In this document: positions 24,963 to 33,755 of the stretch, piece after piece
How positions within the stretch are numbered: the first letter of the stretch is position 1
How the letters are laid out: every line of letters begins with the position of its first letter
NCBI GenBank assembly: GCA_023432075.1
Contig: JAEYVD010000041.1
Location: 1-53,199, forward strand
DNA length: 53,199 nucleotides
From: Pseudomonadota bacterium
GTDB taxonomy: Bacteria > Pseudomonadota > Gammaproteobacteria > Burkholderiales > Burkholderiaceae_B
Direction: 5' to 3'
Notes under the pieces: model-generated
The model's input: only the letters and a program-made list of their open reading frames with translations
Database searches by the model: none
What the model was told of the DNA's origin: nothing
Translations under genes and position numbers: made by a program

Positions 24963-27380
24963 ATGAGAATGAAGAAGAAAGTGGGGATGCGCCTGGCGCG
25001 CGGCGTCGTATCGAGCATCATCGCCATCGCGGGTCTGACCATGGGGATGCCGGGGAAGGCGGCGGCGCAGCCCGGCGTGTCGCAGACCGTCACCTTCGAC
25101 ATCCCGGCCCAGGCGCTGGCCGATGCGCTGGTGATCTTCGGCGCGCAATCGGGTTATCAGGTGACCGTTGACGGCGCGTTGATCCGTGCCGCACGCGCCA
25201 GCGCCGTTCACGGGCGGATGCCAGCCCAGCGAGCGCTGAGCGAGATGCTGGCCAGCAGCGGATTCACCTTCGACATCTCGGGCAACGTCGTGACGATCCG
25301 TCCGCTGCCCAAGGCGTCTGATGGCGCGACCCACCTGGCGCCGGTTCTCGTGGAGGGCGCAACCGCCACCGCCTACGGGCCCGCGGACGGCTATATCGCG
25401 TATCGCAGCGCGACGGCGACCAAAACGGACACGCCGCTGATTGAAGTTCCCGCTTCGGTGTCGATCGTGACGAGCGAGCAGATCGAGGCCCAGCAACCGA
25501 AGACGGTCACGCAGGCGCTGCGGTATACGCCGGGCGTCACCAGCGAAGTGGCGGGGGGGCAGATCATCGCGGACCAGCTCATCATCCGAGGCTTTCAGCA
25601 AGGCACCGGCCGGCTGCTGCGCGACGGATTGCGCGGCTTTCCCAGCGATTACCTCGGATGGGACGCGCCGGAACCCTATGGACTGGAACGCATCGAGGTG
25701 CTGCGCGGCGCCAGTTCGGTGCTGTACGGCGCATCCGATCCGGGCGGACAGATCAACCTGGTGACCAAGCGGGCGCCGAGCACGCCGTTGTATCAGGTGC
25801 AGGTGCAGGGCGGAACTCACGACTATTCGCATGCGGCGTTCGACATCGGCGCTCCGCTGGACGCCGAAGGGGTATGGTCGTATCGCCTGACCGGGCTGGT
25901 GCGCAGCAACGATGTGCAGGTCGACAAGATCCATAATGAGCGCACCTTCATCGCGCCGACGTTCACGTGGCGGCCTAGCGCGGCCACCGAGTTCACGGTC
26001 CTGACGGAGTACCAGAAACAGACCGGAAACTTCGCCAATGCCCTGCCAGCGGAGGGCACCGTCCTGGACAATCCCAACGGCCGGATCCCCCGGCACCGCT
26101 ATATTGGAGAGCCGGACTTCGACCGCTCGGTCAATGAGAAGACTTCCGCCGGCTATCTGTTCGAGCACCGATTCAACGATGTCTTCACGGTGCGCCAAAA
26201 CTTGCGCTACTCGCATGTGCGCCACAGCAGCGACGAGCTGTTCGTCCTGGGCTGGGCAGATGCAGACAAGCGGTTGGCCAGCCGGTTTGCCGATTCGCGT
26301 AGCGGCAGCGGCGACGTGCTGGCCGTGGACAACCAGTTGCAGGCCAAGTTCGGCACGGGCCCGGTCGATCACACGCTGCTCGCGGGCCTGGACTACAGCC
26401 GCATCAAGTACTCCCAATGGCAGCAACTGGGCATGGGTGCGCCGCTGGACCTGTTCACGCCGGTTTACGGCAATACGGACATGATGATGTTTCCGGCTAG
26501 CGAGTACCGCCAAACGGTGCAGCAAAGCGGTCTCTATCTGCAGGATCAACTGAAGCTGGATAAGAAATGGGTGGTGCTGCTCGGAGGGCGTTATGACTGG
26601 GTGCGCAACGAAAACACCGCCACCTGGGCGTCCGCGCCGGTGCAGAACGACGAGAAATTCACCGGGCGTGCCGGTCTGGTCCATCTTAGCGACACGGGCC
26701 TTGCGCCCTACATCAGCTACTCCGAGTCATTCCTGCCCGCCACCGGGCGCACCTTCGACAACCAGGTCTTCAAGCCCGAAATGGGCCAGCAGTATGAGAT
26801 CGGCGTGAAGTACGAACCGCCGCAGATGAACGCGTTGTACACGTTCGCGCTGTTCGACCTGACCAAGAAGAATGTCAGCACGCCCGATCCCGCGCACCCG
26901 GGCTTCAACATACAGGAAGGGAAGACCCGCTCGCGCGGGGTGGAACTTGAAGCGAAAGTGGGACTGGCGCCGAACCTGGATGTGATGGCGAGCTACACCT
27001 GGAACGACGTCAAGGTGACGCGCTCCACGGAGCCCGGCATTCAGGGCAACCGGCCGGTCCGCGTGCCGGAGCAGATGGCGTCGGTCTGGGTGGATTACCG
27101 GCTGCCGGTCACGGGGCCGCTGGCGGGCCTGCGCATGGGCGGCGGCGTGCGTTATGTCGGCAGCAGCTATGGCGACCGCGAGAATACGTTCAAGGTGCCG
27201 TCCTACACGGTGGTCGACGCAATGCTGCGTTATGAGTTCACGCCGGGCCGCGGGCTGGCGCTGTCATTGAATGCGTCGAACCTGTTCGACAAGCAGTACG
27301 TGGCGTCTTGCTACAGCATGATGGGTTGCCAGTACGGGCAAGGCAGGACGATGTACGCGACGATGGAATACGCGTGGTGA
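24963..27380 (+). CDS. TonB-dependent siderophore receptor with signalling domain
   Basis: The 805-residue outer-membrane protein has a signal ending near GKAAAQ (about 37), then an STN signalling domain (about 45-110: FDIPAQALADALVIFGAQSG to GNVVTIRPLP). A plug (VPASVSIVTSEQIEAQ, VLRGASSVLYGASDPGGQIN) and a beta-barrel ending in aromatic YAW follow. The STN domain and the adjacent sigma/anti-sigma pair identify it as a transducer: ferric-siderophore binding would be signalled to the FecR-like protein. The siderophore cannot be named from sequence. It sits 118 bases after the FecR gene, enough for its own sigma-dependent promoter. Confidence 0.9.
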   Translation: MRMKKKVGMRLARGVVSSIIAIAGLTMGMPGKAAAQPGVSQTVTFDIPAQALADALVIFGAQSGYQVTVDGALIRAARASAVHGRMPAQRALSEMLASSGFTFDISGNVVTIRPLPKASDGATHLAPVLVEGATATAYGPADGYIAYRSATATKTDTPLIEVPASVSIVTSEQIEAQQPKTVTQALRYTPGVTSEVAGGQIIADQLIIRGFQQGTGRLLRDGLRGFPSDYLGWDAPEPYGLERIEVLRGASSVLYGASDPGGQINLVTKRAPSTPLYQVQVQGGTHDYSHAAFDIGAPLDAEGVWSYRLTGLVRSNDVQVDKIHNERTFIAPTFTWRPSAATEFTVLTEYQKQTGNFANALPAEGTVLDNPNGRIPRHRYIGEPDFDRSVNEKTSAGYLFEHRFNDVFTVRQNLRYSHVRHSSDELFVLGWADADKRLASRFADSRSGSGDVLAVDNQLQAKFGTGPVDHTLLAGLDYSRIKYSQWQQLGMGAPLDLFTPVYGNTDMMMFPASEYRQTVQQSGLYLQDQLKLDKKWVVLLGGRYDWVRNENTATWASAPVQNDEKFTGRAGLVHLSDTGLAPYISYSESFLPATGRTFDNQVFKPEMGQQYEIGVKYEPPQMNALYTFALFDLTKKNVSTPDPAHPGFNIQEGKTRSRGVELEAKVGLAPNLDVMASYTWNDVKVTRSTEPGIQGNRPVRVPEQMASVWVDYRLPVTGPLAGLRMGGGVRYVGSSYGDRENTFKVPSYTVVDAMLRYEFTPGRGLALSLNASNLFDKQYVASCYSMMGCQYGQGRTMYATMEYAW

Positions 27381-27455
27381 TGCGCAAGAGCGGGAGGCGG
27401 TGCCAAGCGCTCAACGCGATTGCCGTTTGAAGGTGATTGATTGGAGGCCGGCGCG

Positions 27456-28442
27456 TTATTCAAGCTTGATGTTCGCTTTCTGCGCCACGTCGCGCCACCG
27501 CTGCAAGTCTTCTTTCAGTTCCGCGCTGAATTGCGCTGGCGTGTCCAGCACCGGTTCCACGCCGCGCGTGACCAGGGCCTGCCGCGCGTCGGGCGCATCC
27601 AGTCCTTTCTTGAGGGCCTCGTACAGGCGTTCGGTCAGGGCCGGGTCCAGCCGGGGCGGCGCCAGCACGCCAAACCAGGTGGTGGTCTGGAAGCCCGGCA
27701 CACCGGCTTCCTGCACGGTTGGTATGTCCCGCGCCGTATCCGAGCGCGTGGGGCTGGTCACCGCGATGGCGCGCAGTTGGCCGCTCTGGATGAGCGGCAG
27801 CGACGAGGGCAGGGTGTCGAAGTAGGCATCGACGCGTCCGCCGATGAGGTCCGTGATCACCTGGCTGCTGCCCTTGTAGGGCACGTGCTGGAAATTCGAC
27901 ACGCCTGACGACTGCACGAAAAGCTCGGCGGTCATGTGGGTGATGTTGCCCGTGCCCGCCGATCCGTAGGGGACGGGTGTGCGGCTGGCCTTGGCGTATT
28001 TCAGGAAGTCGCTCAGCGTTTGGGTCGGCAGCTTGGGGTTCACGACCAGCACCAGCGGCGTGTAGCCGACCTGCGTGATCGGCGTGAAGTCGCGCAGCGG
28101 ATCGTAGGGCAGGCGCGAGGACAGCGCCGGGCTGATGGATTGCGAGGCCGTGACGCCCAGCAGCAGCGTGTAGCCGTCCGCCGGGGCCCGCGCGACCTCG
28201 GCTGCGGCGATGGTGCCGTTGGCGCCCGCCTTGTTGTCCACGACGACGCTGGCGTTCAGGGATTGCCCCAGCCGCTGTGCGACCTGCCGTGCCACGAAGT
28301 CCGCGCCGCCTCCCGGCGGAAAGCCGACGATCAGTCGGATGGGGCGGTCGGGATAGCCCGCGGCGGACGCGGTGGCGGCGGCGAACAGCAAGCCGGCGAT
28401 GGCGGCCTGGAACAGGCCGGACACAACGCAGTTGATCTTCAT
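27456..28442 (-). CDS. Bug/TctC-family periplasmic binding protein
   Basis: The 328-residue protein has a signal peptide (about 1-27, ending ATASAAG). The family hallmark YPDRPIRLIVGFPPGGGADF is followed by the second loop NKAGANGTIAAAEVARAPADGYTLL. Bug proteins bind carboxylates in the periplasm and are greatly expanded in Bordetella/Achromobacter. Most, including this one, have no TctA/B membrane partners nearby. A GGAG site precedes the ATG. It follows the minus-strand CoA-transferase by 78 bases, so both are likely read from the operator-bearing promoter near 29776. A role in sensing or capturing the same acid that the CoA-transferase activates is inferred. Confidence 0.85.
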   Translation of the reverse strand: MKINCVVSGLFQAAIAGLLFAAATASAAGYPDRPIRLIVGFPPGGGADFVARQVAQRLGQSLNASVVVDNKAGANGTIAAAEVARAPADGYTLLLGVTASQSISPALSSRLPYDPLRDFTPITQVGYTPLVLVVNPKLPTQTLSDFLKYAKASRTPVPYGSAGTGNITHMTAELFVQSSGVSNFQHVPYKGSSQVITDLIGGRVDAYFDTLPSSLPLIQSGQLRAIAVTSPTRSDTARDIPTVQEAGVPGFQTTTWFGVLAPPRLDPALTERLYEALKKGLDAPDARQALVTRGVEPVLDTPAQFSAELKEDLQRWRDVAQKANIKLE

Positions 28443-28520
28443 CTTCTGTCTCCTCGGTTCTCGCCGGGCGGTCGCGCCGGCTATCGATCCGGCGTGCCAT
28501 CGGCGCCTTTTATACGCGGA

Positions 28521-29750
28521 TCACGCCTGTTTGCGCACGGGCGCCCATGCAAAATCGCCCGGCCGGCTGGCGCTGGCGGCTCCGCTGCCGATCAGCGCCT
28601 CGCATTGCTCGGCCGTCAGTCCGGCGGCTTGCAGCACATCCTGGGTGTGTTCGCCCAGGTCGGGCGGCGGCAGCGTGGCAATGCCATCGAGGGCGGCATC
28701 CATGCGCGGAAACTCCGGCACGTCGAACGCCAGGTCGCGGTAGTGCACGCTGCGCAGCTTGCCGGGCTGGCGCGCCTGCTCGGCATCCAGCACGCGTTCC
28801 AGCGGCAGGACCTCCGTGCTGCCCACGCCAGCGATCCGCAGCCGCGCGGTGGCGTCGTCGAACGTCCGTGCGCCAATCGCATTCCTGACGATTTCCTCGA
28901 CGCGCTCGCGCGCCTTCTTTCTGTCCTTCAGCGCGGCCAGCGAGGCGTCGTCGGCCTCGGGCAGCGCCATCGCCTGGCAGAACTTCAGCCAATGCGCGTC
29001 GGTCAGCATGAGCAGGTACATCCAGCGGTCGTCGGCGGTCAGGTAAGCGCCATAGCCCGGCATGCTGAATTCGCCGTGCGGTTCGCGTTCGGGGCGTCCC
29101 AACAGCTGCGTCTTGAGTTGCACGCCCACCAGGTCGCGCGAGGCAATGTGCAGCCCGGTTTCGTACAGTCCGACCTCGACGTGGCCGCCGTCCTTGGCGG
29201 CGTCGGGCTGCAGCATGCGGGCCAGGATGCCGATGACGGCATAGGCGCCGGCGAATTGGTCGTGGTAGGACGGGCCCAGCCGGCTGGGCCGGCCATTGAT
29301 GCGGTTGGCCTCCATGACGCCAGTGGACGCTTCGGCGACGGGATTGGAGGCAAGGTCGTCGGCTTGCGGGCCGTCCGCGTAGCCGCGGATGTGGCAATAG
29401 ATGAGGCGGGGATTGATCGCCTGGCATTCGGCCTTGGTGAGCTTCAACTTGCGCGCCGCCTTGGGCGCCAGGTTGTGCACGAAGGCATCGGCCGTCTCCA
29501 GCATTTTCAGGAAGGCGGCGTGCCCGTCCGGACGGGCGAGGTCCAGGCAGACGCTTTTCTTGCCGTGGCTGTAGGCGATGAATGTGCCGCTGGGGCCGCC
29601 GCGCACCAGACTGCGGGTGGGATCGCCCCGCGGCGGCTCCACCTTGATCACTTCAGCGCCGAGCTGGGCAAGGATGTGCGAGGCAAAAGGGGCGGCGAGC
29701 ATGGTGCCCAATTCAATGACGCGGCGTCCCGCGAGGGGTGGGGAGTGCAT
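28521..29750 (-). CDS. Family III CoA-transferase (CaiB/BaiF type)
   Basis: The 409-residue cytoplasmic enzyme opens GRRVIELGTMLAAPFASHIL followed by AQLGAEVIKVEPPRGD, the classic CaiB/BaiF N-terminus. The family moves CoA between acyl donors and free carboxylic acids. The segment GGHVEVGLYETGLHIAS aligns with the stretch holding the nucleophilic Asp of formyl-CoA transferase, but has Glu at that column. CaiB-type members also vary here, so activity is not excluded. AGGAGA precedes the ATG. A perfect AGAATGCATTCT palindrome lies 26 bases upstream, and the gene is divergent from the LivK-led operon. The substrate is unknown. Confidence 0.85.
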   Translation of the reverse strand: MHSPPLAGRRVIELGTMLAAPFASHILAQLGAEVIKVEPPRGDPTRSLVRGGPSGTFIAYSHGKKSVCLDLARPDGHAAFLKMLETADAFVHNLAPKAARKLKLTKAECQAINPRLIYCHIRGYADGPQADDLASNPVAEASTGVMEANRINGRPSRLGPSYHDQFAGAYAVIGILARMLQPDAAKDGGHVEVGLYETGLHIASRDLVGVQLKTQLLGRPEREPHGEFSMPGYGAYLTADDRWMYLLMLTDAHWLKFCQAMALPEADDASLAALKDRKKARERVEEIVRNAIGARTFDDATARLRIAGVGSTEVLPLERVLDAEQARQPGKLRSVHYRDLAFDVPEFPRMDAALDGIATLPPPDLGEHTQDVLQAAGLTAEQCEALIGSGAASASRPGDFAWAPVRKQA

Positions 29751-29775
29751 GGTGTCTCCTGGCGTTGGTATTGAA

Positions 29776-29787
29776 AGAATGCATTCT
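29776..29787. promoter_or_regulatory. Palindromic operator 1 (AGAATGCATTCT)
   Basis: This is a perfect 12-bp palindrome, 26 bases before the minus-strand CoA-transferase start. On the minus strand it is preceded by ATAT, giving ATATAGAATGCATTCTT, the same 17-mer found at operator 2. It is the probable binding site of the GntR/FCD regulator at 44412. Confidence 0.75.
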
Positions 29788-29861
29788 ATATGTTCAAGGT
29801 TTGCGCAGTGGTGGGCATTTTGCTAGGGAAAGCCCGTATTTTTCGTCTCTTGTAAATATAT

Positions 29862-29873
29862 AGAATGCATTCT
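29862..29873. promoter_or_regulatory. Palindromic operator 2 (AGAATGCATTCT)
   Basis: Second perfect copy, 50 bases before the GTG of the LivK-type gene and oriented away from operator 1. It overlaps a TATATAGAAT stretch that could be the -10 box, so a bound repressor would block the promoter. Confidence 0.75.
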
Positions 29874-29922
29874 TAGTCGCTCAGCAGACGGCGGCAATCG
29901 AAGAACAACCAGGAGACACAAA

Positions 29923-31134
29923 GTGCACCGAAGGACATTTCTTTCCGGTTGTGCCGCGGCAGCCTCGATTTCGCTTCCAGGCTGGGCGCGCGCGCAGTCC
30001 GTTTCTCCCGGCATCGATACGGCCAGCAAGACAGTCACGGTCGGCGCCTTCACCCCCATCACGGGCCCGGTGCCGTTCTATGCCATCCTGTCCCGCGCCG
30101 CCGACGCCTGCTTCAAGTGGATCAACGAGACCGACGCGCTGAACGGCTGGAAGATCAAGCTGGTCACGTATGACGACGGCTATGAGCCGGCCCGCAGCGT
30201 CGCCGTCACGCGCCGCCTGGTCGAAGAGAACAAGATCTTCGCGCTGGCCGCACCGGTGGGCACGGCGCAATCGGTCGCGGTGATTCCCTATGCCAAGGAA
30301 GTTGGCCTGCCCATGATCGGGCCCATCGGCGGCGCCAGCGCGCTCTTTGCCGAACGGTTGGTGTTTCCGCTGCTGCCCGACTACGGCTGGTCCGCCGCCT
30401 CGAACCTGGAATACGCCTTCAGCGGCCTGAACGCCGACCGCGTGGCGCTGCTATGGGAAAACGACGAGCTGGGCCGTTCCGCCAAGCGCGGCTTCGACAT
30501 GCTCATGGCGGCCAGCAAGAAGCAGCCTGCCGAGTCCATTCCCTTCGAAGTCCGCAGCACCGATTTCACGCCCCACGTGCGCCGCATCGCCAACGCAAAG
30601 GCGGACGTCGTGATCCTGTTCGGCTCCAACGCCAACCTGGCCGCGGCGCTCAAGACTGCCGACCGGCTGGGCTACCAGGGCAAGTGGATGGCGCCGTTCT
30701 TCACTGCGGATCCGACGACGTACAAGCTGGCCGGCAAGCTGCTCGATGGCGCCTACTTCTCGTCGTGGCTGATGCCCGTGGACGCGGACGATGCCAACAT
30801 CAAGGCATATCGGGATACTGTGGCCAAGCTCTATCCCAACGACCCGATCGGCGTCTTTGGCCTGAACGGCTGGAGCAACGCGGCGCTGTTCGCCAAGGGC
30901 TTCCAGATGCTGCTGGCCAGCGGCAAGCCGCTGACCCGCGCGAACCTGGTCGACGTCATGGAAACGATGACGAACCAGACCGTGGGCGGCGCGCGCGAAG
31001 TGACCTTCAAGCCCGGCGACCATCGGGGCGCGCGTCAGGAAGGCATCATCCAGGCCGTCTCAGGCGGCAGTTTCAAGTTGGTGCGGGATTTCAAGCCCTA
31101 TCCTGCCGACGTGTTCGACGCCAAGCTGGCCTAG
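29923..31134 (+). CDS. Branched-chain-type ABC transporter substrate-binding protein
   Basis: The 403-residue periplasmic protein carries a twin-arginine-like signal (HRRTFLSG, then a hydrophobic stretch ending WARAQ near 25). The mature part shows the LivJ/LivK type I fold: VTVGAFTPITGPVPFYAILS, YDDGYEPARSVAVTRRLVEE, and a second lobe with RVALLWENDELGRSAKRGFD. Such receptors deliver amino acids or, commonly in this family, aromatic or short carboxylic acids to LivHMGF. It uses a GTG start behind AGGAGA and is the first gene of an operon under operator 2. The permeases and ATPases lie four genes downstream, with catabolic enzymes in between. Confidence 0.85.
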   Translation: MHRRTFLSGCAAAASISLPGWARAQSVSPGIDTASKTVTVGAFTPITGPVPFYAILSRAADACFKWINETDALNGWKIKLVTYDDGYEPARSVAVTRRLVEENKIFALAAPVGTAQSVAVIPYAKEVGLPMIGPIGGASALFAERLVFPLLPDYGWSAASNLEYAFSGLNADRVALLWENDELGRSAKRGFDMLMAASKKQPAESIPFEVRSTDFTPHVRRIANAKADVVILFGSNANLAAALKTADRLGYQGKWMAPFFTADPTTYKLAGKLLDGAYFSSWLMPVDADDANIKAYRDTVAKLYPNDPIGVFGLNGWSNAALFAKGFQMLLASGKPLTRANLVDVMETMTNQTVGGAREVTFKPGDHRGARQEGIIQAVSGGSFKLVRDFKPYPADVFDAKLA

Positions 31135-31161
31135 GCCGGCACGCACTGAAGGAGTGTCCGC

Positions 31162-32001
31162 GTGAGCAATGCATACGAGGAGTGGGTGGGCCGCGAAGAA
31201 GCGCACACGCAGCGCATCGACGCGGTGGCCGTGGCGGCAATGGCGGCAACACTGGATCTGGAACGCGCGCCGGGCGAGGGCGAACCGCTGCCCCCGGGCT
31301 GGCAGTGGCTGTTCTTCAACCCGGCCGCGCGCCGTAGCGGGCTGGGCGAAGATGGCCATCCGCAGCGCGGCGGTTTTCTGCCGCCCATCACGCTGCCGCG
31401 CCGCATGTGGGCCGGCAGCCGGATCAACTACCTGGCCAACCTGCCCATCGGCGAGCAGGCCACGCGGCGCAGCCGCATCGTGAAGGTTGAGAACAAGACC
31501 GGCAAGCGCGGGGCGTTGTGGTTCGTGACGGTCCAGCACACGACCGAGTGCAACGGGACGGACTGCATCGTCGAGGAACAGGACATCGTCTACCGCGAGG
31601 CGCCGCCACCTGGCGCGGCCGCTGCGAAGCCCGCCCGGCACGAGGGCGAGGCGCGCTGGGGCCGCGAGGTCCGGCTCGACACGACGCTGCTGTTCCGCTA
31701 TTCGGCGCTGACCTTCAATGGGCACCGTATCCATTACGACCAGGCCTACGCGCGCCATGAAGAAGGCTATCCCGATCTGGTCGTGCATGGACCCCTGACC
31801 GCCACGCTGTTGCAGCAGCTTGCGGTCGAACACGGGGATGGACGCGGCCTGGCGCGGTTCGACTTTCGCGGCGTCAGCCCCTTGTTCGTGTCCCGCGCCT
31901 TCCGCATCGAAGGCCACACGCAGGAAGACGGGTCGCTCGCGCTGTGGGCGCGCGGGCCGGACGGCGAATTGGCGATGTCCGCCACGGCGGTGCTGCGGTA
32001 A
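31162..32001 (+). CDS. HTD2/MaoC-type acyl-CoA hydratase, mesaconyl-C4-CoA hydratase-like
   Basis: The 279-residue protein fits the HTD2-like hydratase family. The N-terminal half (PLPPGWQWLFFNPAARRSGL, GGFLPPITLPRRMWAG) is the degenerate hot-dog domain. The C-terminal half contains ALTFNGHRIHYDQAYARHEEGYPDLVVHGP, the MaoC-type hydratase motif with Asp and His. Members include mesaconyl-C4-CoA hydratase of the 3-hydroxypropionate bicycle. It would add water across the double bond of an unsaturated acyl-CoA. Start GTG, with AAGGAG eight bases upstream. Neighbouring CoA-transferases and a CitE-like lyase make an activation-hydration-cleavage route plausible. Confidence 0.75.
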   Translation: MSNAYEEWVGREEAHTQRIDAVAVAAMAATLDLERAPGEGEPLPPGWQWLFFNPAARRSGLGEDGHPQRGGFLPPITLPRRMWAGSRINYLANLPIGEQATRRSRIVKVENKTGKRGALWFVTVQHTTECNGTDCIVEEQDIVYREAPPPGAAAAKPARHEGEARWGREVRLDTTLLFRYSALTFNGHRIHYDQAYARHEEGYPDLVVHGPLTATLLQQLAVEHGDGRGLARFDFRGVSPLFVSRAFRIEGHTQEDGSLALWARGPDGELAMSATAVLR

Positions 32002-32047
32002 GGCGCGGCGCGGGCCGGATAACAACACTGACAGGAGACAAGAGAAG

Positions 32048-32791
32048 ATGGCACAGCATTTGAGCGGTCCGGCAAATCTTGAGGGCCAGGTCGCGTTCAT
32101 CACCGGCGGCGCGGGTGCGATGGGGCAGGCGATCGCCAAGGCGTTCTGGCAGGCCGGCGCGCGCGTCATCGCCACCGATCGCGTGGAATCGCAGGCGCTG
32201 GGCGGCGGCATCGACTACCGCCGCTACGACGTGACGTCACGCGCCGAGACTGACCAGGTCATCGACGCGGTGCTGGCCGAATACGGCAGGATCGACATCC
32301 TCGTGCTGTGCGCCGGCATCATCGCCCGCACGCCGCTGGGCGACAGCACCGACGACGAATGGGACGCGGTGATGTCGGTCAACGTGCGCGGCGTGGTGAA
32401 TCCGGCGCGCAAACTGTTTCCGCTGATGTGCAAGCAGGGATTCGGCAAGATCCTGGCGGCCGGTTCCATCGCCGCCAAGAACGGCGGCGTGGCGTCGGGG
32501 CCGGCCTACGTCGCGTCCAAGGCGGCCGTGCACGGCATGATGCGCTGGATCGCCAAGGCAGGCGCGCCGCACGGCGTCTATGCCAACACCCTGGCCCCCG
32601 GACCCGTCGAGACGGCCATGTGGGCCAGCGTCACCAGCGGTGGCGCGCCCTCGGCCAACGGCACCGTGCCGCTGGGCCGTTACGGCAATGCCGACGACAT
32701 CGCGCAGGCCGCGCTATTCCTGTGTTCGCCGGCCTCGAACTGGATCACGGGCACGTCGCTGGACATCAGCGGCGGCATGTGGATGGACTGA
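32048..32791 (+). CDS. Short-chain dehydrogenase/reductase
   Basis: The 247-residue enzyme has the classical SDR cofactor motif TGGAGAMG, the NAG-equivalent CAG in LVLCAGIIA, a catalytic Ser in AAGSIAAKNGG and Y-x-x-x-K in AYVASKAA. It should oxidise or reduce a secondary alcohol or ketone with NAD(P). The ATG at 32048 follows AGGAGAC; the frame is open further upstream but there overlaps the previous gene. The substrate cannot be deduced. The operon position beside a hydratase suggests the hydroxy product or a related sugar-like acid. Confidence 0.85.
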   Translation: MAQHLSGPANLEGQVAFITGGAGAMGQAIAKAFWQAGARVIATDRVESQALGGGIDYRRYDVTSRAETDQVIDAVLAEYGRIDILVLCAGIIARTPLGDSTDDEWDAVMSVNVRGVVNPARKLFPLMCKQGFGKILAAGSIAAKNGGVASGPAYVASKAAVHGMMRWIAKAGAPHGVYANTLAPGPVETAMWASVTSGGAPSANGTVPLGRYGNADDIAQAALFLCSPASNWITGTSLDISGGMWMD

Positions 32792-32819
32792 CACCCGGCA
32801 ACGCTGACAGGAGCCACGC

Positions 32820-33755
32820 ATGACCGCAGATACCTTACCCGTGATCGGCTTTATCGGCCTGGGCGTGATGGGCGGACCGATGTGCCGCAACATGGCCGTC
32901 AAGCACGCCGGCCAAGTCATCGCCTTCGACACGAACCCGCAGGCCCACGCCCTGCTGGAAGGCACCGGCGCCCGCCGCGCCGGCTCGGTGGCCGAGTTGG
33001 CCGAGATTGCCGACGTGGTGTTCCTGTCGCTGCCCGGCGGCCCGCAGGTGGAGCAGGTCTGCCTGGGCGAGGGTGGCCTGGCTGGCGGCGCCCGCCGTCC
33101 CGCCGTGATCGTCGACCTCAGCACCACGACGGTCGCGTCGGCCCGCGCCACGTCGCAACGCCTGGCGGCGTTGGGCATCGCATTTGCCGACGCGCCTGTC
33201 GCCCGCACCCGCGAAGCCGCCCAGCGCGGCGAGCTGAGCATCATGGTGGGGGCGGATGAAGCGCTCTATGCGCGCATCGAACCGCTGCTGCGCTACATCG
33301 GCTCGGACGTGACCCGGTGCGGCGAGGTCGGCTGCGGGCAGGTGGTCAAGCTCATCAACAACGCGCTGGTGTTCGAGAACACCGTGGCGCTGGCCGAAAT
33401 GATGGTTTTAGGAGAGCGCGCCGGCGTTCAGCCGGCGGTGCTGCTGGATGCGGTATCCAAAGGGTCGGGCGACAGCTTCGTGCTGCGCAACCACGGGCGC
33501 AAGGCCATGCTGCCGCGCGAGTTTCCCGAAAAATCGTTTCCACCTGAATACGCCCTCAAGGATCTCGGTTACGTGCTGGAGCTTGCCGGGCAGACCGGCC
33601 TGACCGCGCGCGTGACGGAGCTGGCGCAGCGGTATTACGCCGCAACCGCCAGCGGCGGCTGGAGCGGCCGGTACTTTCCGTCGGTGATCGAAATCATCGA
33701 CCGGAGCGACGGGGCCGGCGTCGCGGCGGCGCAGCAGGGGCCGGACCATGGATGA
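32820..33755 (+). CDS. 3-hydroxyisobutyrate dehydrogenase-like oxidoreductase
   Basis: The 311-residue enzyme of the beta-hydroxyacid dehydrogenase family begins IGFIGLGVMGGPMCRNMA, the Rossmann GxGxMG motif. The family's DLSTTTVASARA and the active-site Lys in VVKLINNALVFEN are present; the usual substrate loop D-A-P-V-x-x-x is seen as FADAPVARTREAAQ. It would oxidise a 3-hydroxy acid to the semialdehyde with NAD(P). It overlaps the next gene by 8 bases, so it is tightly coupled to the permease genes. Confidence 0.85.
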   Translation: MTADTLPVIGFIGLGVMGGPMCRNMAVKHAGQVIAFDTNPQAHALLEGTGARRAGSVAELAEIADVVFLSLPGGPQVEQVCLGEGGLAGGARRPAVIVDLSTTTVASARATSQRLAALGIAFADAPVARTREAAQRGELSIMVGADEALYARIEPLLRYIGSDVTRCGEVGCGQVVKLINNALVFENTVALAEMMVLGERAGVQPAVLLDAVSKGSGDSFVLRNHGRKAMLPREFPEKSFPPEYALKDLGYVLELAGQTGLTARVTELAQRYYAATASGGWSGRYFPSVIEIIDRSDGAGVAAAQQGPDHG

